From Syntrophomonadaceae bacterium (lineage in GTDB: Bacteria; Bacillota; Syntrophomonadia; Syntrophomonadales; Syntrophomonadaceae): 25,931 nt of DNA. The notes below the pieces were generated by a model, which ran no database searches, was not told the origin of the DNA, and worked only from the letters and a program-made list of their open reading frames with translations. Location of the stretch: positions 1 to 25,931 of the forward strand of contig JAAYJY010000111.1 in assembly GCA_012522705.1 (NCBI GenBank), read 5' to 3'. Shown in pieces: positions 7,553 through 16,599 of this stretch (position 1 is the stretch's first letter; each line of letters opens with the position of its first letter). Position numbers and translations under genes: made by a program.

Positions 7553-9895
7553 CTACTTTTCTTCCACGACCAGGGCGGTATTCAATACCTCATCCATATG
7601 GTTGGCCAGTACAAAATGCATCTTCTTCTTTACATTGGCGGGTATATCATCCAGGTCTTTCTTGTTTTCGACCGGCAAAATAATGGTATCGATGCCCGCC
7701 CGGTGGGCGGCCAGGGTTTTCTCTTTCAAGCCCCCGATAGGCAGGACATTGCCCCGCAGGGTTATCTCCCCGGTCATGGCGATGTCATGGCGCACCGGTC
7801 TTCCTGACATGGCCGAGGCCAAGGAGGTGGCCATGGTTATGCCTGCCGAGGGACCGTCTTTGGGGATCGCCCCTTCCGGGACGTGGATGTGGATATCATA
7901 ATCCTCCAGGGTTTCCTTGCTGATGCCCAAATCGTCGGCTTTGGAGCGGACATAAGTCAGCCCTGCCTGGGCCGATTCTTTCATGACATCTCCTAGTTTG
8001 CCGGTCAGGGTGAGCCTTCCTTTGCCCCGGATCAACGCAACCTCGATGGAAAGGATGTCGCCCCCGGTATCAGTCCAAGCCAGGCCGGTGGTCACACCTA
8101 TCTGGTCCTTCTGCTCCGCAGTTCCAAAGCGGAATTTCGGGGTGCCCAGATATTTTTCAATGCCGGTGACCGTGATATTAACGGCCAGATCGCGGTTCTT
8201 AACCACTTGGCGGGCTACCTTGCGGCATATTGAAGCGATTTGCCGCTCCAGGTTTCTCACCCCCGACTCCCGGGTATACTCTCTGATTATCTTGCGCAGG
8301 GCCGCCTCGGAGAAGGTTATGTTGGCAGTCTTCAGACCATGCTCCTTGATTTGCTTGGGAACCAGATGATCCAGCGCGATGTGGAGTTTATCCTCCTCCG
8401 TATAACCGCCTATCTCTATTAATTCCATCCGATCCAGCAGCGGGCGGGGAATATTGTAGGTCGAATTGGCAGTCGTGATAAACATCACCTTGGACAAATC
8501 GAAGGGCATCTCCAGGTAGTGGTCGCTGAAGGTGCTGTTCTGTTCGGGATCCAGTACCTCCAACAAGGCCGAGGCGGGGTCCCCCCGGAAGTCCGTGGTC
8601 ATCTTGTCTATCTCGTCCAGGAGGAAAACCGGGTTACGGGAACCGGCCTGTTTTATGCTGTTTAAAATCCGGCCCGGCATCGAGCCCACATAGGTACGGC
8701 GGTGACCTCTGATCTCGGCCTCGTCCCGCACCCCGCCCAGCGACATGCGTACGAACTTGCGCCCCAAAGAACGGGCAACCGATTTGCCCAAAGAGGTTTT
8801 ACCCACCCCCGGCGGCCCCACCAGGCACAGGATGGGCCCCTTTATCTTTTTAGCCAGCTTACGGATAGCCAGGTATTCCAATATCCTTTCCTTGGGTTTA
8901 TCCAGCCCATAGTGATCCTCGTCGAGGATTTTTTCAGCCAGGTCCAGATCGATGCGGTCCGGGGTCTCCACCGACCAAGGCAGCGATAAAGCCCAATCCA
9001 GGTAATTCCTGACTACCACCGCTTCCGCCGAAGAGGAGGGCATCTTCTCCAGCCTTTCCACTTCCTTGTTTATCTTCTCCAAAGCCTCTTTGGGAAGTGC
9101 CGCCTTGTCTATGCGCTCCCTTATCTCTTCTATTTCGGTCGTCCGTTCATCCTTATCACCCAGTTCCTTCTGGATTGCCTTCATCTGTTCGCGCAGGTAA
9201 TACTCCTTCTGGGTCTTCTCCATCTGCTTACGCACCCGGATGTTTATCTTGCGCTCCAGTTCCAGGACTTCCATCTCTTTGGCCAGGATCTCACACACAT
9301 AATTTAGGCGCTTGCCTACCTCCATCTGCTCCAGGACGGCCTGTTTCTCGGGTATGCGCAGGTTCAGATGGGAGGCGATGACATCAGCCAGGCGCCCGGG
9401 TTCTTCTATGGCCACCACTGATACCACCGTCTCCGGCGGAATCTTCTTGCTCATGCGCACATACTGTTCAAACTGGTATACCACGGTCCGCATCAGGGCT
9501 TCGGTCTCAGCGTCCTTGGCGACCGCTTGGTTCTTGAATTCCTCCACCCTGACCTGCATATAATTATCGTTTTCCAGGAAACTCTTTATCCGCGCCCGGT
9601 ACAGACCTTCGACCAGCACCCGCATGGTCCCCCCCGGCATCTTGAGGATCTGCCTGATCTCCGCTACCGTGCCCACATCATAGATCTCTTCCTCGCTGGG
9701 TTCATCGGTCTGGGCTTCCTTTTGAGTAGCCAGGAATATCTCCTTGGAACCCAACATGGCTTCCTCAATGGCGTTGATGGATTTTTTACGGCCTACATCC
9801 AAATGGATAACTGTATAGGGAAAAACCAGCAATCCCCGCAGCGGCAATATCGGTATCTCCCGGTAACTATTTTCATTTTGCTCGTGTTGCTCCAC
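7553..9895 (-). CDS. lon: ATP-dependent protease Lon (LonA)
   Basis: A 780-residue cytoplasmic AAA+ serine protease that degrades misfolded and some regulatory proteins. In order: LON substrate-binding N-domain (residues 10-210), coiled coil (215-290), AAA+ module with Walker A GPPGVGKT at 360-367 and Walker B FLLDEIDK, and the protease domain with catalytic Ser683 (PKDGPSAG) and Lys726 (GGLKEK). The start is GTG at 9895, behind a G-rich ribosome binding site. A promoter overlaps the end of lonB (9995-10023), so lon can be expressed apart from lonB; engB follows at once. Full length, no defects seen. Confidence 0.98.
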   Translation of the reverse strand: MEQHEQNENSYREIPILPLRGLLVFPYTVIHLDVGRKKSINAIEEAMLGSKEIFLATQKEAQTDEPSEEEIYDVGTVAEIRQILKMPGGTMRVLVEGLYRARIKSFLENDNYMQVRVEEFKNQAVAKDAETEALMRTVVYQFEQYVRMSKKIPPETVVSVVAIEEPGRLADVIASHLNLRIPEKQAVLEQMEVGKRLNYVCEILAKEMEVLELERKINIRVRKQMEKTQKEYYLREQMKAIQKELGDKDERTTEIEEIRERIDKAALPKEALEKINKEVERLEKMPSSSAEAVVVRNYLDWALSLPWSVETPDRIDLDLAEKILDEDHYGLDKPKERILEYLAIRKLAKKIKGPILCLVGPPGVGKTSLGKSVARSLGRKFVRMSLGGVRDEAEIRGHRRTYVGSMPGRILNSIKQAGSRNPVFLLDEIDKMTTDFRGDPASALLEVLDPEQNSTFSDHYLEMPFDLSKVMFITTANSTYNIPRPLLDRMELIEIGGYTEEDKLHIALDHLVPKQIKEHGLKTANITFSEAALRKIIREYTRESGVRNLERQIASICRKVARQVVKNRDLAVNITVTGIEKYLGTPKFRFGTAEQKDQIGVTTGLAWTDTGGDILSIEVALIRGKGRLTLTGKLGDVMKESAQAGLTYVRSKADDLGISKETLEDYDIHIHVPEGAIPKDGPSAGITMATSLASAMSGRPVRHDIAMTGEITLRGNVLPIGGLKEKTLAAHRAGIDTIILPVENKKDLDDIPANVKKKMHFVLANHMDEVLNTALVVEEK

Positions 9896-9937
9896 AAAAA
9901 CACCCCCCAGTCAGCTCTGTTTCCCGCATAATCAATA

Positions 9938-9972
9938 CCTGCCGGGTGGGATAAAGCTGCTGCCCGGGCAGG
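9938..9972. other. Imperfect GC-rich hairpin in the lon leader
   Basis: CCTGCC (9938-9943) pairs with GGCAGG (9967-9972), extended by GGG-CCC with one bulged base. It lies in the 5' leader of lon, between its promoter and start codon. It has no following T-run on either strand, so it is not a standard terminator. It could affect lon mRNA stability or translation; that is inference. Confidence 0.5.
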
Positions 9973-9994
9973 TCTGGAGCTGCAATAGTAGCTT

Positions 9995-10023
9995 ATTATA
10001 TCAGAACTGCTTATTTTAGTCCA
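9995..10023 (-). promoter_or_regulatory. Promoter of lon
   Basis: On the minus strand TGGACT (10023-10018) and a perfect TATAAT (10000-9995) are separated by 17 nt. The -35 overlaps the lonB stop codon. No CIRCE or CtsR-type repeat is visible nearby. Confidence 0.7.
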
Positions 10024-11644
10024 TTATAGCCGATTCCAGCACTTGATGTATGTCCTCGACCGCAAGCACTTCGATATGGGTCAGGTCATCAAAGGTATTC
10101 AGCCAGTTCTCTCGGGGAACCAAGACCTTCCCCACCCCGGCTTTGGCAGCCGCCTCCACCTTGGCGCTTACCCCCCCCACCGGTTTGACCCTGCCATGCA
10201 CCGACATTTCACCGGTCATGGCCACCAGGTTGTTGACTGGTTTCCCCCGGATAGCAGAAAATACAGCGGTAGCTATGGCGATGCCGGCTGAAGGACCATC
10301 GATCGGGGTGCCGCCGGGGAAATTGATGTGGATATCATGATCACGTATGTCCAGGCCGCAGCGGGACTGAAGAACCGTCAACACACTTTCCACTGCCCCT
10401 ACGGCCATACTCTTGCGCCGCAAGGTCCGGCCGCCGGAACCCAGTTCCTCCGACTCTACCACCCCCGTCACCCTCCATTTGCCCTGGCCGGCCACTGCCG
10501 GTGTTACAGCCGCTTCCACTTCGATAAGAGTACCGATGTTGGCACCGAACACGGCCAAGCCGTTTACCAATCCTATCTGAGGGTGGTCCTTGACCTTCAT
10601 TTCCAAACGGGCGGTCAAGTTGCCGTTGTTGATTATCTTCTGCACTATATCATTGGTCACCCGAGCCACTTGCTCCACTTGGGAAACACCCGCCACCAGC
10701 TGTACGAGATTGACCGCCTCCCGGCCATTCCCGGCGTGTCGGCTGATCTCCTCCACCGCCTTATCCTCCAACTCCAGATTGACCTTGGCGGCGGCCTTTT
10801 GGGTTATGTTTCGTATACACTGGTGGTCCAAAGGCCGGAAAAATACCTCCAGGCAACGCGAGCGCAGGGCCGCTGGAATATCAGCCGGCATACGAGTGGT
10901 AGCCCCCACCAGCCTGAAATCTGCCGGCAGGCCGTTTTGGAAGATATCATGGATATGTTTGGGGACATTACGATCCGATTCGTTGTAGTAGGCACTTTCC
11001 AACAGAACCTTGCGGTCCTCCAGGACCTTGAGCAGTTTGTTCATCTGCAGGGGATGAAGTTCCCCGATCTCGTCGATGAACAACACCCCGCCATGTGCCT
11101 TGGTGCAGGCCCCCGGCTTAGGCTGCGGAATGCCAGCGCTGCCCATTTGACCAGCTCCCTGGTAGATAGGGTCATGGACCGATCCAATCAGGGGATCGGC
11201 TATATTGCGCTCATCGAACCGGCATATGGTCGCGTCGATCTCGATGAACTTAGCGTTTTCTTTGAAAGGGGAGGCAGGGTTGATGCAGGACTCTTCCAAG
11301 ACCAGGCGGGCCGCCGCTGTCTTGCCCACCCCGGGGGGACCATAGATTATCACATGCTGGGGGTTGGGGCCGCATAAGGCCGAGCGCAATATATCTATAC
11401 CGTCCTGCTGCCCGACTATGTCGTTGAAACTACCTGGTCGGCTAAGGCTGGACAGGGGTTCGCTCAACTTGACACTGCGCATTTGCTGCAGTTGTCGATA
11501 TTCCTTTTCCGCCGACTGAACGATCACCGCTTTGCGCCCCTGCTGATTCTTGAGCAAGTTCCAGAAATAAAGCCCGATCACCATGCTAAAAAAAAGCTGG
11601 ATAAGGAAAAATACTCCTCCATATTGCGCAAAAAATCCATTCAT
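10016..11644 (-). CDS. lonB: Membrane-anchored ATP-dependent protease LonB
   Basis: A 542-residue protein of the LonB type found in endospore-forming Firmicutes. I chose ATG 11644 (MNGFFAQYGG) because AAAGGA lies about 9 nt upstream; an in-frame codon 33 residues earlier lacks support. A hydrophobic segment at residues 9-27 should anchor it to the membrane. The AAA+ part has Walker A GPPGVGKTAA and Walker B GGVLFIDEIGE. The protease domain has catalytic Ser452 (IDGPSAG) and Lys495 (GGVSAK), the usual 43 residues apart. In Bacillus lonB is expressed in the forespore under sigma-F; here I see no convincing sigma-F promoter, so sporulation control is only inferred. It lies between clpX and lon. 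Confidence 0.95.
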   Translation of the reverse strand: MNGFFAQYGGVFFLIQLFFSMVIGLYFWNLLKNQQGRKAVIVQSAEKEYRQLQQMRSVKLSEPLSSLSRPGSFNDIVGQQDGIDILRSALCGPNPQHVIIYGPPGVGKTAAARLVLEESCINPASPFKENAKFIEIDATICRFDERNIADPLIGSVHDPIYQGAGQMGSAGIPQPKPGACTKAHGGVLFIDEIGELHPLQMNKLLKVLEDRKVLLESAYYNESDRNVPKHIHDIFQNGLPADFRLVGATTRMPADIPAALRSRCLEVFFRPLDHQCIRNITQKAAAKVNLELEDKAVEEISRHAGNGREAVNLVQLVAGVSQVEQVARVTNDIVQKIINNGNLTARLEMKVKDHPQIGLVNGLAVFGANIGTLIEVEAAVTPAVAGQGKWRVTGVVESEELGSGGRTLRRKSMAVGAVESVLTVLQSRCGLDIRDHDIHINFPGGTPIDGPSAGIAIATAVFSAIRGKPVNNLVAMTGEMSVHGRVKPVGGVSAKVEAAAKAGVGKVLVPRENWLNTFDDLTHIEVLAVEDIHQVLESAIMD

Positions 11645-11713
11645 AAAGCTCGTTCCTTTCGCACCACTTCCTCTCCTATTGTTCCCGTCCGCTTTAAGGT
11701 AAAGCCCAGTAAA

Positions 11714-11740
11714 TAAAGGCAGCTTACGCTGCCTTTTCCT
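11714..11740. terminator. Hairpin terminator between clpX and lonB
   Basis: AAAGGCAGC (11715-11723) and GCTGCCTTT (11728-11736) form a perfect nine-pair stem with a TTAC loop. On the minus strand it is followed by only a broken T-run (TTTATTTACT), so it probably terminates clpX transcription partially. It marks lonB as a separate unit. Confidence 0.7.
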
Positions 11741-11774
11741 CAAACTATTAAATGATGTTAAACTGTCTCCCGCT

Positions 11775-13025
11775 TTAATTGACCCGTCGCTTGGCGTCTA
11801 CCGTTACCAGCAGCGGTTTCTCTTTCTTGTTGATGACGTCCTTGGTAATTAATACTTTGGTGATATCGATCCGTGAAGGTACTTCGTACATCACTTCCAA
11901 CATCACGTCTTCGATGATGGCTCTTAAGCCGCGGGCCCCAGTGTTGCGATGCATTGCCTCTTCCGCGATGGCCTGCAAAGCCTCGGGCATGAACTCCAGG
12001 TCCACCCCGTCGAGCTCGAACAGCTTTTTGTACTGTCTGACCAAGGCGTTCTTGGGCTCAGTCAAGATCTTCACCAGAGATTCCTTATCCAGAGCATCCA
12101 GGCTGACGATGATCGGTACCCGGCCTACGAATTCCGGAATCAAACCGTACCGGAGCAGATCCTGGGGCAGGATCATGTTCAGTATTTCCCCTATCTTTTT
12201 CTCTTCCCGGCTCTTGATATCGGCTCCGAAGCCCATTACCTTCTGGCCCACCCGGTTCTGAATGATCTTGTCTATACCTTCGAAAGCCCCCCCGCAGATG
12301 AAGAGGATATTGCTGGTATCGATCTGGATAAACTCTTGGTGGGGATGCTTGCGCCCTCCCTGAGGGGGTACACTGGCCACGGTGCCCTCCAGGATCTTTA
12401 ACAGAGCCTGCTGCACACCCTCTCCGGATACGTCGCGGGTAATACTGGGGTTATCGGTTTTGCGCGCTATCTTATCGATCTCATCTATATAGACTATGCC
12501 CTTCTCGGCTTTCTCGATATCGTAGTCGGCGGCCTGGATAAGCTTGAGCAGGATGTTCTCCACGTCCTCGCCCACATAGCCCGCCTCGGTCAGGGATGTG
12601 GCATCGGCAATGGCAAAAGGTACATTAAGTATCTTGGCCAGGGTTTGGGCCAGCAGGGTCTTGCCGCTGCCAGTGGGGCCGAGCATCATGATATTGCTTT
12701 TCTGCAGCTCCACATCATCCATTTTCATACCCAGATTGATACGCTTGTAATGGTTGTAAACGGCCACTGACAATGACTTCTTCGCCGTATCCTGGCCGAT
12801 CACATACTCATCCAGAGTCTCGCGTATCTCCTGTGGTTTGGGGATATCCCCCATTTTAAAGCCGATATCCTCGGCCAGTTCTTCTTCTATTATCTCATTG
12901 CATAATTCGATGCACTCATCACAGATGTATACACCCGGTCCGGCCACCAGTTTTTTCACCTGATCCTGGGTCTTCCCGCAAAAGGAACATTTCAGTTGCC
13001 CTTTGTCATCCCCGTATTTATGCAT
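11775..13025 (-). CDS. clpX: ATP-dependent Clp protease ATP-binding subunit ClpX
   Basis: A 416-residue AAA+ unfoldase that recognises substrates and feeds them to ClpP. The N-terminal zinc-binding domain has Cys13, Cys16, Cys35 and Cys38. Walker A GPTGSGKT is at residues 116-123, Walker B IVYIDEIDKIA near 176, pore loop AGYVGEDVE near 148, and the IGF-type ClpP-binding loop appears as VMGFGAD near 265. The ATG at 13025 has AGGTG five nt upstream. It lies 39 nt after clpP, so the two are one operon. Full length. Confidence 0.98.
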   Translation of the reverse strand: MHKYGDDKGQLKCSFCGKTQDQVKKLVAGPGVYICDECIELCNEIIEEELAEDIGFKMGDIPKPQEIRETLDEYVIGQDTAKKSLSVAVYNHYKRINLGMKMDDVELQKSNIMMLGPTGSGKTLLAQTLAKILNVPFAIADATSLTEAGYVGEDVENILLKLIQAADYDIEKAEKGIVYIDEIDKIARKTDNPSITRDVSGEGVQQALLKILEGTVASVPPQGGRKHPHQEFIQIDTSNILFICGGAFEGIDKIIQNRVGQKVMGFGADIKSREEKKIGEILNMILPQDLLRYGLIPEFVGRVPIIVSLDALDKESLVKILTEPKNALVRQYKKLFELDGVDLEFMPEALQAIAEEAMHRNTGARGLRAIIEDVMLEVMYEVPSRIDITKVLITKDVINKKEKPLLVTVDAKRRVN

Positions 13026-13064
13026 ATTACACCTCGCTTTTTGAAGGGCCTATTAAATAGTATA

Positions 13065-13658
13065 TTACTTATTATCGCGTTTTGCGAATACTTCATCGAT
13101 AATACCATATTCCAGGGCATCCGCTGCCGACATGAAATAATCCCTTTCTGTATCGGCCTGGATGCGTTCCAGGGGCTGCCCGGTCCGGTCCGCCAGAATC
13201 CGGTTGAGGTTTTCCTTCATCTGCAATATACGCCGGGCATGAATCTCGATGTCGGTGGCCTGACCCTGGGTCCCGCCAGCCGGTTGGTGGATCATGATCT
13301 CAGCATTGGGCAACGCAAAGCGCTTGCCCTTTTCACCGGCAGCCAGGAGGAATGCCCCCATGCTGGCCGCCATCCCCACACAAATGGTAGAGACATCGGC
13401 TTTGACCAGCTGCATGGTGTCGTAGATGGCCATGCCCGAGGTTATTGAGCCACCCGGGCTGTTTATATATAGATTGATGTCTTTATCGGGATTCTCCGCC
13501 TCCAAGAATAGCAATTGGGCGATCACCACATTGGCCACATTGTCATCAATGGCACTGCCCAAGAATATTATCCGATCCTTCAGCAGTCGGGAGTAAATAT
13601 CGTAAGAACGCTCTCCCCGGTTGGTCTGCTCGACGACCATCGGTATCAGGTAAGACAC
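13065..13658 (-). CDS. clpP: ATP-dependent Clp protease proteolytic subunit ClpP
   Basis: A 197-residue serine protease that forms the barrel of ClpXP. The catalytic triad is Ser99 (GMAASMGA), His124 (MIHQP) and Asp173 (ERDYFMSA), and the handle sequence is normal. The start is GTG at 13658, with AGGAGG 7 nt upstream. It sits between tig and clpX, 91 nt after the tig stop. That gap contains no clear terminator and only a weak promoter-like TATAAG, so readthrough from tig is likely. Confidence 0.98.
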   Translation of the reverse strand: MSYLIPMVVEQTNRGERSYDIYSRLLKDRIIFLGSAIDDNVANVVIAQLLFLEAENPDKDINLYINSPGGSITSGMAIYDTMQLVKADVSTICVGMAASMGAFLLAAGEKGKRFALPNAEIMIHQPAGGTQGQATDIEIHARRILQMKENLNRILADRTGQPLERIQADTERDYFMSAADALEYGIIDEVFAKRDNK

Positions 13659-13749
13659 TCCGGACCCTCCTCATATTAATAGTATTCCTTGCCCCTCTTA
13701 TACAGTATTCGTTTTAGGCTTTGTTTTCCTGCGGTTGTCGTTCGGATTT

Positions 13750-15114
13750 TCAAGCATCTGCAAATTCTGAAGGAATTGCGGCTGCTTCATCTGCTGGTTC
13801 TCCCTCTCCTGCCTCCGGTTCTATTACACTTATAACAGCGTGGTCAACCAGGTATTGGACCGCTTTATCGATCCTGATATTGTAGGTGATGCGCTCCATC
13901 AACCCTTCCAGGTTCTGGCGCGCCTGCTCCAACTCGACACCCATCTGCTGGGCAATCACACCTATCTCATGATCTATTTCTGCATCAGTCAGGTCAATCC
14001 CTTTTTCCTCAATTATTTTTTCCAGTACGAAATTGGTCTTGGCCTGTTGAATAGCTTGGGGTCTCATATCCTCTCTGAATTCGTCCACATTGCTTTTGGT
14101 CATCTGGAAATACTGTTCCAAACTGATCCCTTGGGTGCCCAGGCGTTGTTCGAGCTGGCTCAGAATCGTATCCAGCTGCATCTCAGCTACCGCCGGCGCT
14201 ATATCGACCTGGCTGACTTCGGCTATTTTATTGACGGCTTCATTCTTGGTGGCCTCGTCGCGGCGCATATCCATGGCCTTGACCAGGTTCAGGCGGATAT
14301 CATCGATCAATTCCCCGATAGTATCGAAATCGCTTATTTCCTGGGCAAACTCATCGTCCAGCTCACGTTTTACCTTGGTCTCCACTTTGATAACGGTGGT
14401 CTGGAATACTGCCTCCTTGCCCTTCAGGTCATCGGCATGATAATTGTCGGGGAATTTGACCTCCACAGCCTTGGATTCTCCAGCTTTGAGTCCCACCAGT
14501 TGGCTCTCGAAGCCCGGGATAAACGTATCGGAACCCAATTCCAACTGGTAACCTTCGCTGGCCCCGCCCGGGAAGGGTACTCCATCAGTGGTGCCGACGA
14601 AATCTATCACTACCGTATCACCAATCTCCGCTGGAGCTTCGATCTTTTCTACCAACTGGGCATAACGGGAACGCAAATCATCCAGGCGGGCGTGGACATC
14701 ATCTTCACTGGTTGAGAATTTGGGTATCTTTATCTCCAATCCTTCCAGCTGGCCCAGTACTACCTCCGGTTTAACGGCCACTCTGACTTTGAATGGGAAC
14801 GCCGATCCCGGCTCTAGTTTCTCGATATCGATGTCGAATTCGGGCTGGGCGATGGGATCAACCTCTAGTTCCTGCAAAGCCCTTTCATAAGCCTCCGGAA
14901 CCACGAATTCCAGGGTATCTTCGAAGAGTATTTCCTTGCCAAAATGAGCCTCTAGAAATCCGCGCGGCACCTTACCCTTGCGGAAACCGGGGATAGCAAC
15001 TTGTTTGACCACTTTGCGGTAGGCCTTTTCCATTCCTTCCTCCAGAGTAGCCGCATCCACCTCGATTTCCAGATAAGCCTCGCTGTTTTCTATTTTCTCT
15101 AACCTGGCACTCAT
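13750..15114 (-). CDS. tig: Trigger factor
   Basis: A 454-residue ribosome-associated chaperone and peptidyl-prolyl isomerase. The N-terminal ribosome-binding signature GFRKGKVPR is at residues 43-51. The FKBP-like domain lies at about 155-240 (IGDTVVIDFVGTTDGVPFPGG), followed by the alpha-helical substrate-binding C-domain. The last 25 residues are an acidic, alanine-rich tail. The ATG at 15114 follows AGGAGGA with normal spacing. It heads the tig-clpP-clpX cluster, the common Firmicutes arrangement. It ends with TGA. Confidence 0.97.
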   Translation of the reverse strand: MSARLEKIENSEAYLEIEVDAATLEEGMEKAYRKVVKQVAIPGFRKGKVPRGFLEAHFGKEILFEDTLEFVVPEAYERALQELEVDPIAQPEFDIDIEKLEPGSAFPFKVRVAVKPEVVLGQLEGLEIKIPKFSTSEDDVHARLDDLRSRYAQLVEKIEAPAEIGDTVVIDFVGTTDGVPFPGGASEGYQLELGSDTFIPGFESQLVGLKAGESKAVEVKFPDNYHADDLKGKEAVFQTTVIKVETKVKRELDDEFAQEISDFDTIGELIDDIRLNLVKAMDMRRDEATKNEAVNKIAEVSQVDIAPAVAEMQLDTILSQLEQRLGTQGISLEQYFQMTKSNVDEFREDMRPQAIQQAKTNFVLEKIIEEKGIDLTDAEIDHEIGVIAQQMGVELEQARQNLEGLMERITYNIRIDKAVQYLVDHAVISVIEPEAGEGEPADEAAAIPSEFADA

Positions 15115-15193
15115 TTATGCTCCTCCTAACTTTAATATCGCTCCTGAAACCTGCCTAATACTTACCATCACTATGTTTAGCACAACCAAGCCA

Positions 15194-15222
15194 AAAAGAC
15201 AACACCTCGGCATTAGCCGAGG
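15194..15222 (-). terminator. Terminator after tRNA-Gly(GCC)
   Basis: CCTCGGC and GCCGAGG (15205-15211, 15216-15222) make a perfect seven-pair stem with a four-base loop. On the minus strand it is followed after seven bases by TTTTT. It lies 12 nt beyond the tRNA 3' end and separates it from tig. Confidence 0.75.
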
Positions 15223-15234
15223 CATAGATTACTA

Positions 15235-15309
15235 TGGAGCGGAAGACGAGATTCGAACTCGCGACCCTCGCCTTGGCAAGGCGATGCTCTACCACTGAGC
15301 CACTTCCGC
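15235..15309 (-). tRNA. tRNA-Gly(GCC)
   Basis: The minus strand folds into a full cloverleaf: acceptor GCGGAAG/CTTCCGC, D arm GCTC/GAGC, anticodon stem TCGCC/GGCGA with loop TTGCCAA (anticodon GCC), T arm GCGAG/CTCGT around TTCGAAT, discriminator T, encoded CCA. It has its own promoter and terminator. Confidence 0.97.
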
Positions 15310-15333
15310 ATTTCATCCTATCCTACCTTTAAA

Positions 15334-15362
15334 ATCATAAAGAAAGTGCCCGGTCAAGTCAA
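15334..15362 (-). promoter_or_regulatory. Promoter of tRNA-Gly(GCC)
   Basis: TTGACT (15362-15357) and TATGAT (15339-15334) on the minus strand with 17 nt spacing, ending 25 nt before the tRNA 5' end. Both boxes match five of six consensus bases. Confidence 0.75.
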
Positions 15363-15398
15363 GCCGCCGGCAAGTTTATTTTGATTAATCAAGGTAAA

Positions 15399-16391
15399 TC
15401 AATCCTTGTTCTCCTTTTCGCTCGGGTCTATGCCCCCCAGGTTGCTCAAATCGGGGCCAAAAGGCTCATTTTCATTGCTCTCTGCATATTCCTCAGCCTT
15501 CTTCATTTGGCTGACATAGCCCAGGATGCCGCCGGGATTAAGGGATTCTACCATGTTGCTGGGCACGATGACCAGAGCGGGCTTCTGTTTGATCCCCTCA
15601 TAAAGGATGTTCATGGCCCGCAGGCTGAAGGCCTCTGGGTTCTTGCGATAACTTTTGGCTGCCTCGGTGAACTTGTCGGCGATCTCAACCTCGGCGGTAG
15701 CCAGAATGACTCGAGCCCGTCGTTCACGGTCGGCTTGGGCTTCGCGGGACATGGCGTCCTGGAGCTCGATGGGGATCATCACATCCCGGATCTCCACCGA
15801 ATGCACTGAAACACCCCATGATTCGGTGCGGGCATCGATCATGATCTTCAACTCTTCATCCAGATGCTCACGGCCGGTAAGCATCTCCGACAATTCGGTT
15901 TTACCAATGACATCCCGCAAGGTGGTCTGGGCCGCCCAAAAGACTGCCTTCTGGTATTCCTCCACCTCCAGCGCGGCTTTGATGGGATCATTCACCACCC
16001 AGAACATGACCGCATCCACATTGACGGGGACATTGTCGCGGGTCAGGGTCTTCTCCGCTGCGAAAAAAGTGGTGCGGATGCGCAGGTCGATCCAGATGGG
16101 CACCTCATCTACTACCGGTATAATCCAGAATATTCCCGGCCCCGCCAGGCGCATGAACTTGCCCAGGCGCAGGACCACCACCCGCTCCCACTGCCGGGCG
16201 ATGCGCATGGCCAATCCGATGATCACCGCCAGCAAGCCGAAAATGACGGTGGCAACGATAGAATCGACGATAAAATACATGTAGGCGGCCAGCCCGGCCA
16301 GCACCAGGAATATAAGGATAGCCGGGCCATTGCTTCTGGAACCCTGAGAACCGATCCAATCATCCACAGTCAGCCTTCTCTCTTCTGCCAT
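15399..16391 (-). CDS. Slipin/stomatin-like SPFH (band 7) membrane protein
   Basis: A 330-residue protein. I chose ATG 16391 (MAEERRLTVDD) because GGAGGG lies 7 nt upstream. Two adjacent hydrophobic segments (about residues 22-40 and 42-58) anchor it, followed by a basic RIARQWERVVVLRLGKF and the SPFH domain (LDLR-type region reads IWIDLRIRTTFF; later GKTELSEMLTGREHLDEELK). SPFH proteins form oligomeric membrane scaffolds; in bacteria slipins are often paired with an NfeD-type protein, which is absent here. The last 35 residues are acidic and probably disordered. It is divergent from the L,D-transpeptidase gene. No specific substrate is known. Confidence 0.92.
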   Translation of the reverse strand: MAEERRLTVDDWIGSQGSRSNGPAILIFLVLAGLAAYMYFIVDSIVATVIFGLLAVIIGLAMRIARQWERVVVLRLGKFMRLAGPGIFWIIPVVDEVPIWIDLRIRTTFFAAEKTLTRDNVPVNVDAVMFWVVNDPIKAALEVEEYQKAVFWAAQTTLRDVIGKTELSEMLTGREHLDEELKIMIDARTESWGVSVHSVEIRDVMIPIELQDAMSREAQADRERRARVILATAEVEIADKFTEAAKSYRKNPEAFSLRAMNILYEGIKQKPALVIVPSNMVESLNPGGILGYVSQMKKAEEYAESNENEPFGPDLSNLGGIDPSEKENKD

Positions 16392-16599
16392 CTTATTCCC
16401 TCCAATTCCTTGTTTTAACAACCAGCTCCCGTCAAAATTTCCGAGAACAATTGCTACCTATAGTATAAACATATTTAGCCGCTTCATGGCTGTTTTCACC
16501 CCAAGGAAATGGCAAGATCACGTCCGCCAAGCGTCACCAAACCCGGGCGGTTATTAATATATTAAGTATGAAGAAAGAGCTGAGAGAGGTAGATGATAT

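Noticed and set aside
10328..11377. Long plus-strand open frame of 349 codons antisense to lonB
   Set aside because: The opposite strand encodes LonB with intact catalytic motifs; the antisense product has no recognisable domain and no ribosome binding site. It is a shadow of a GC-biased gene.
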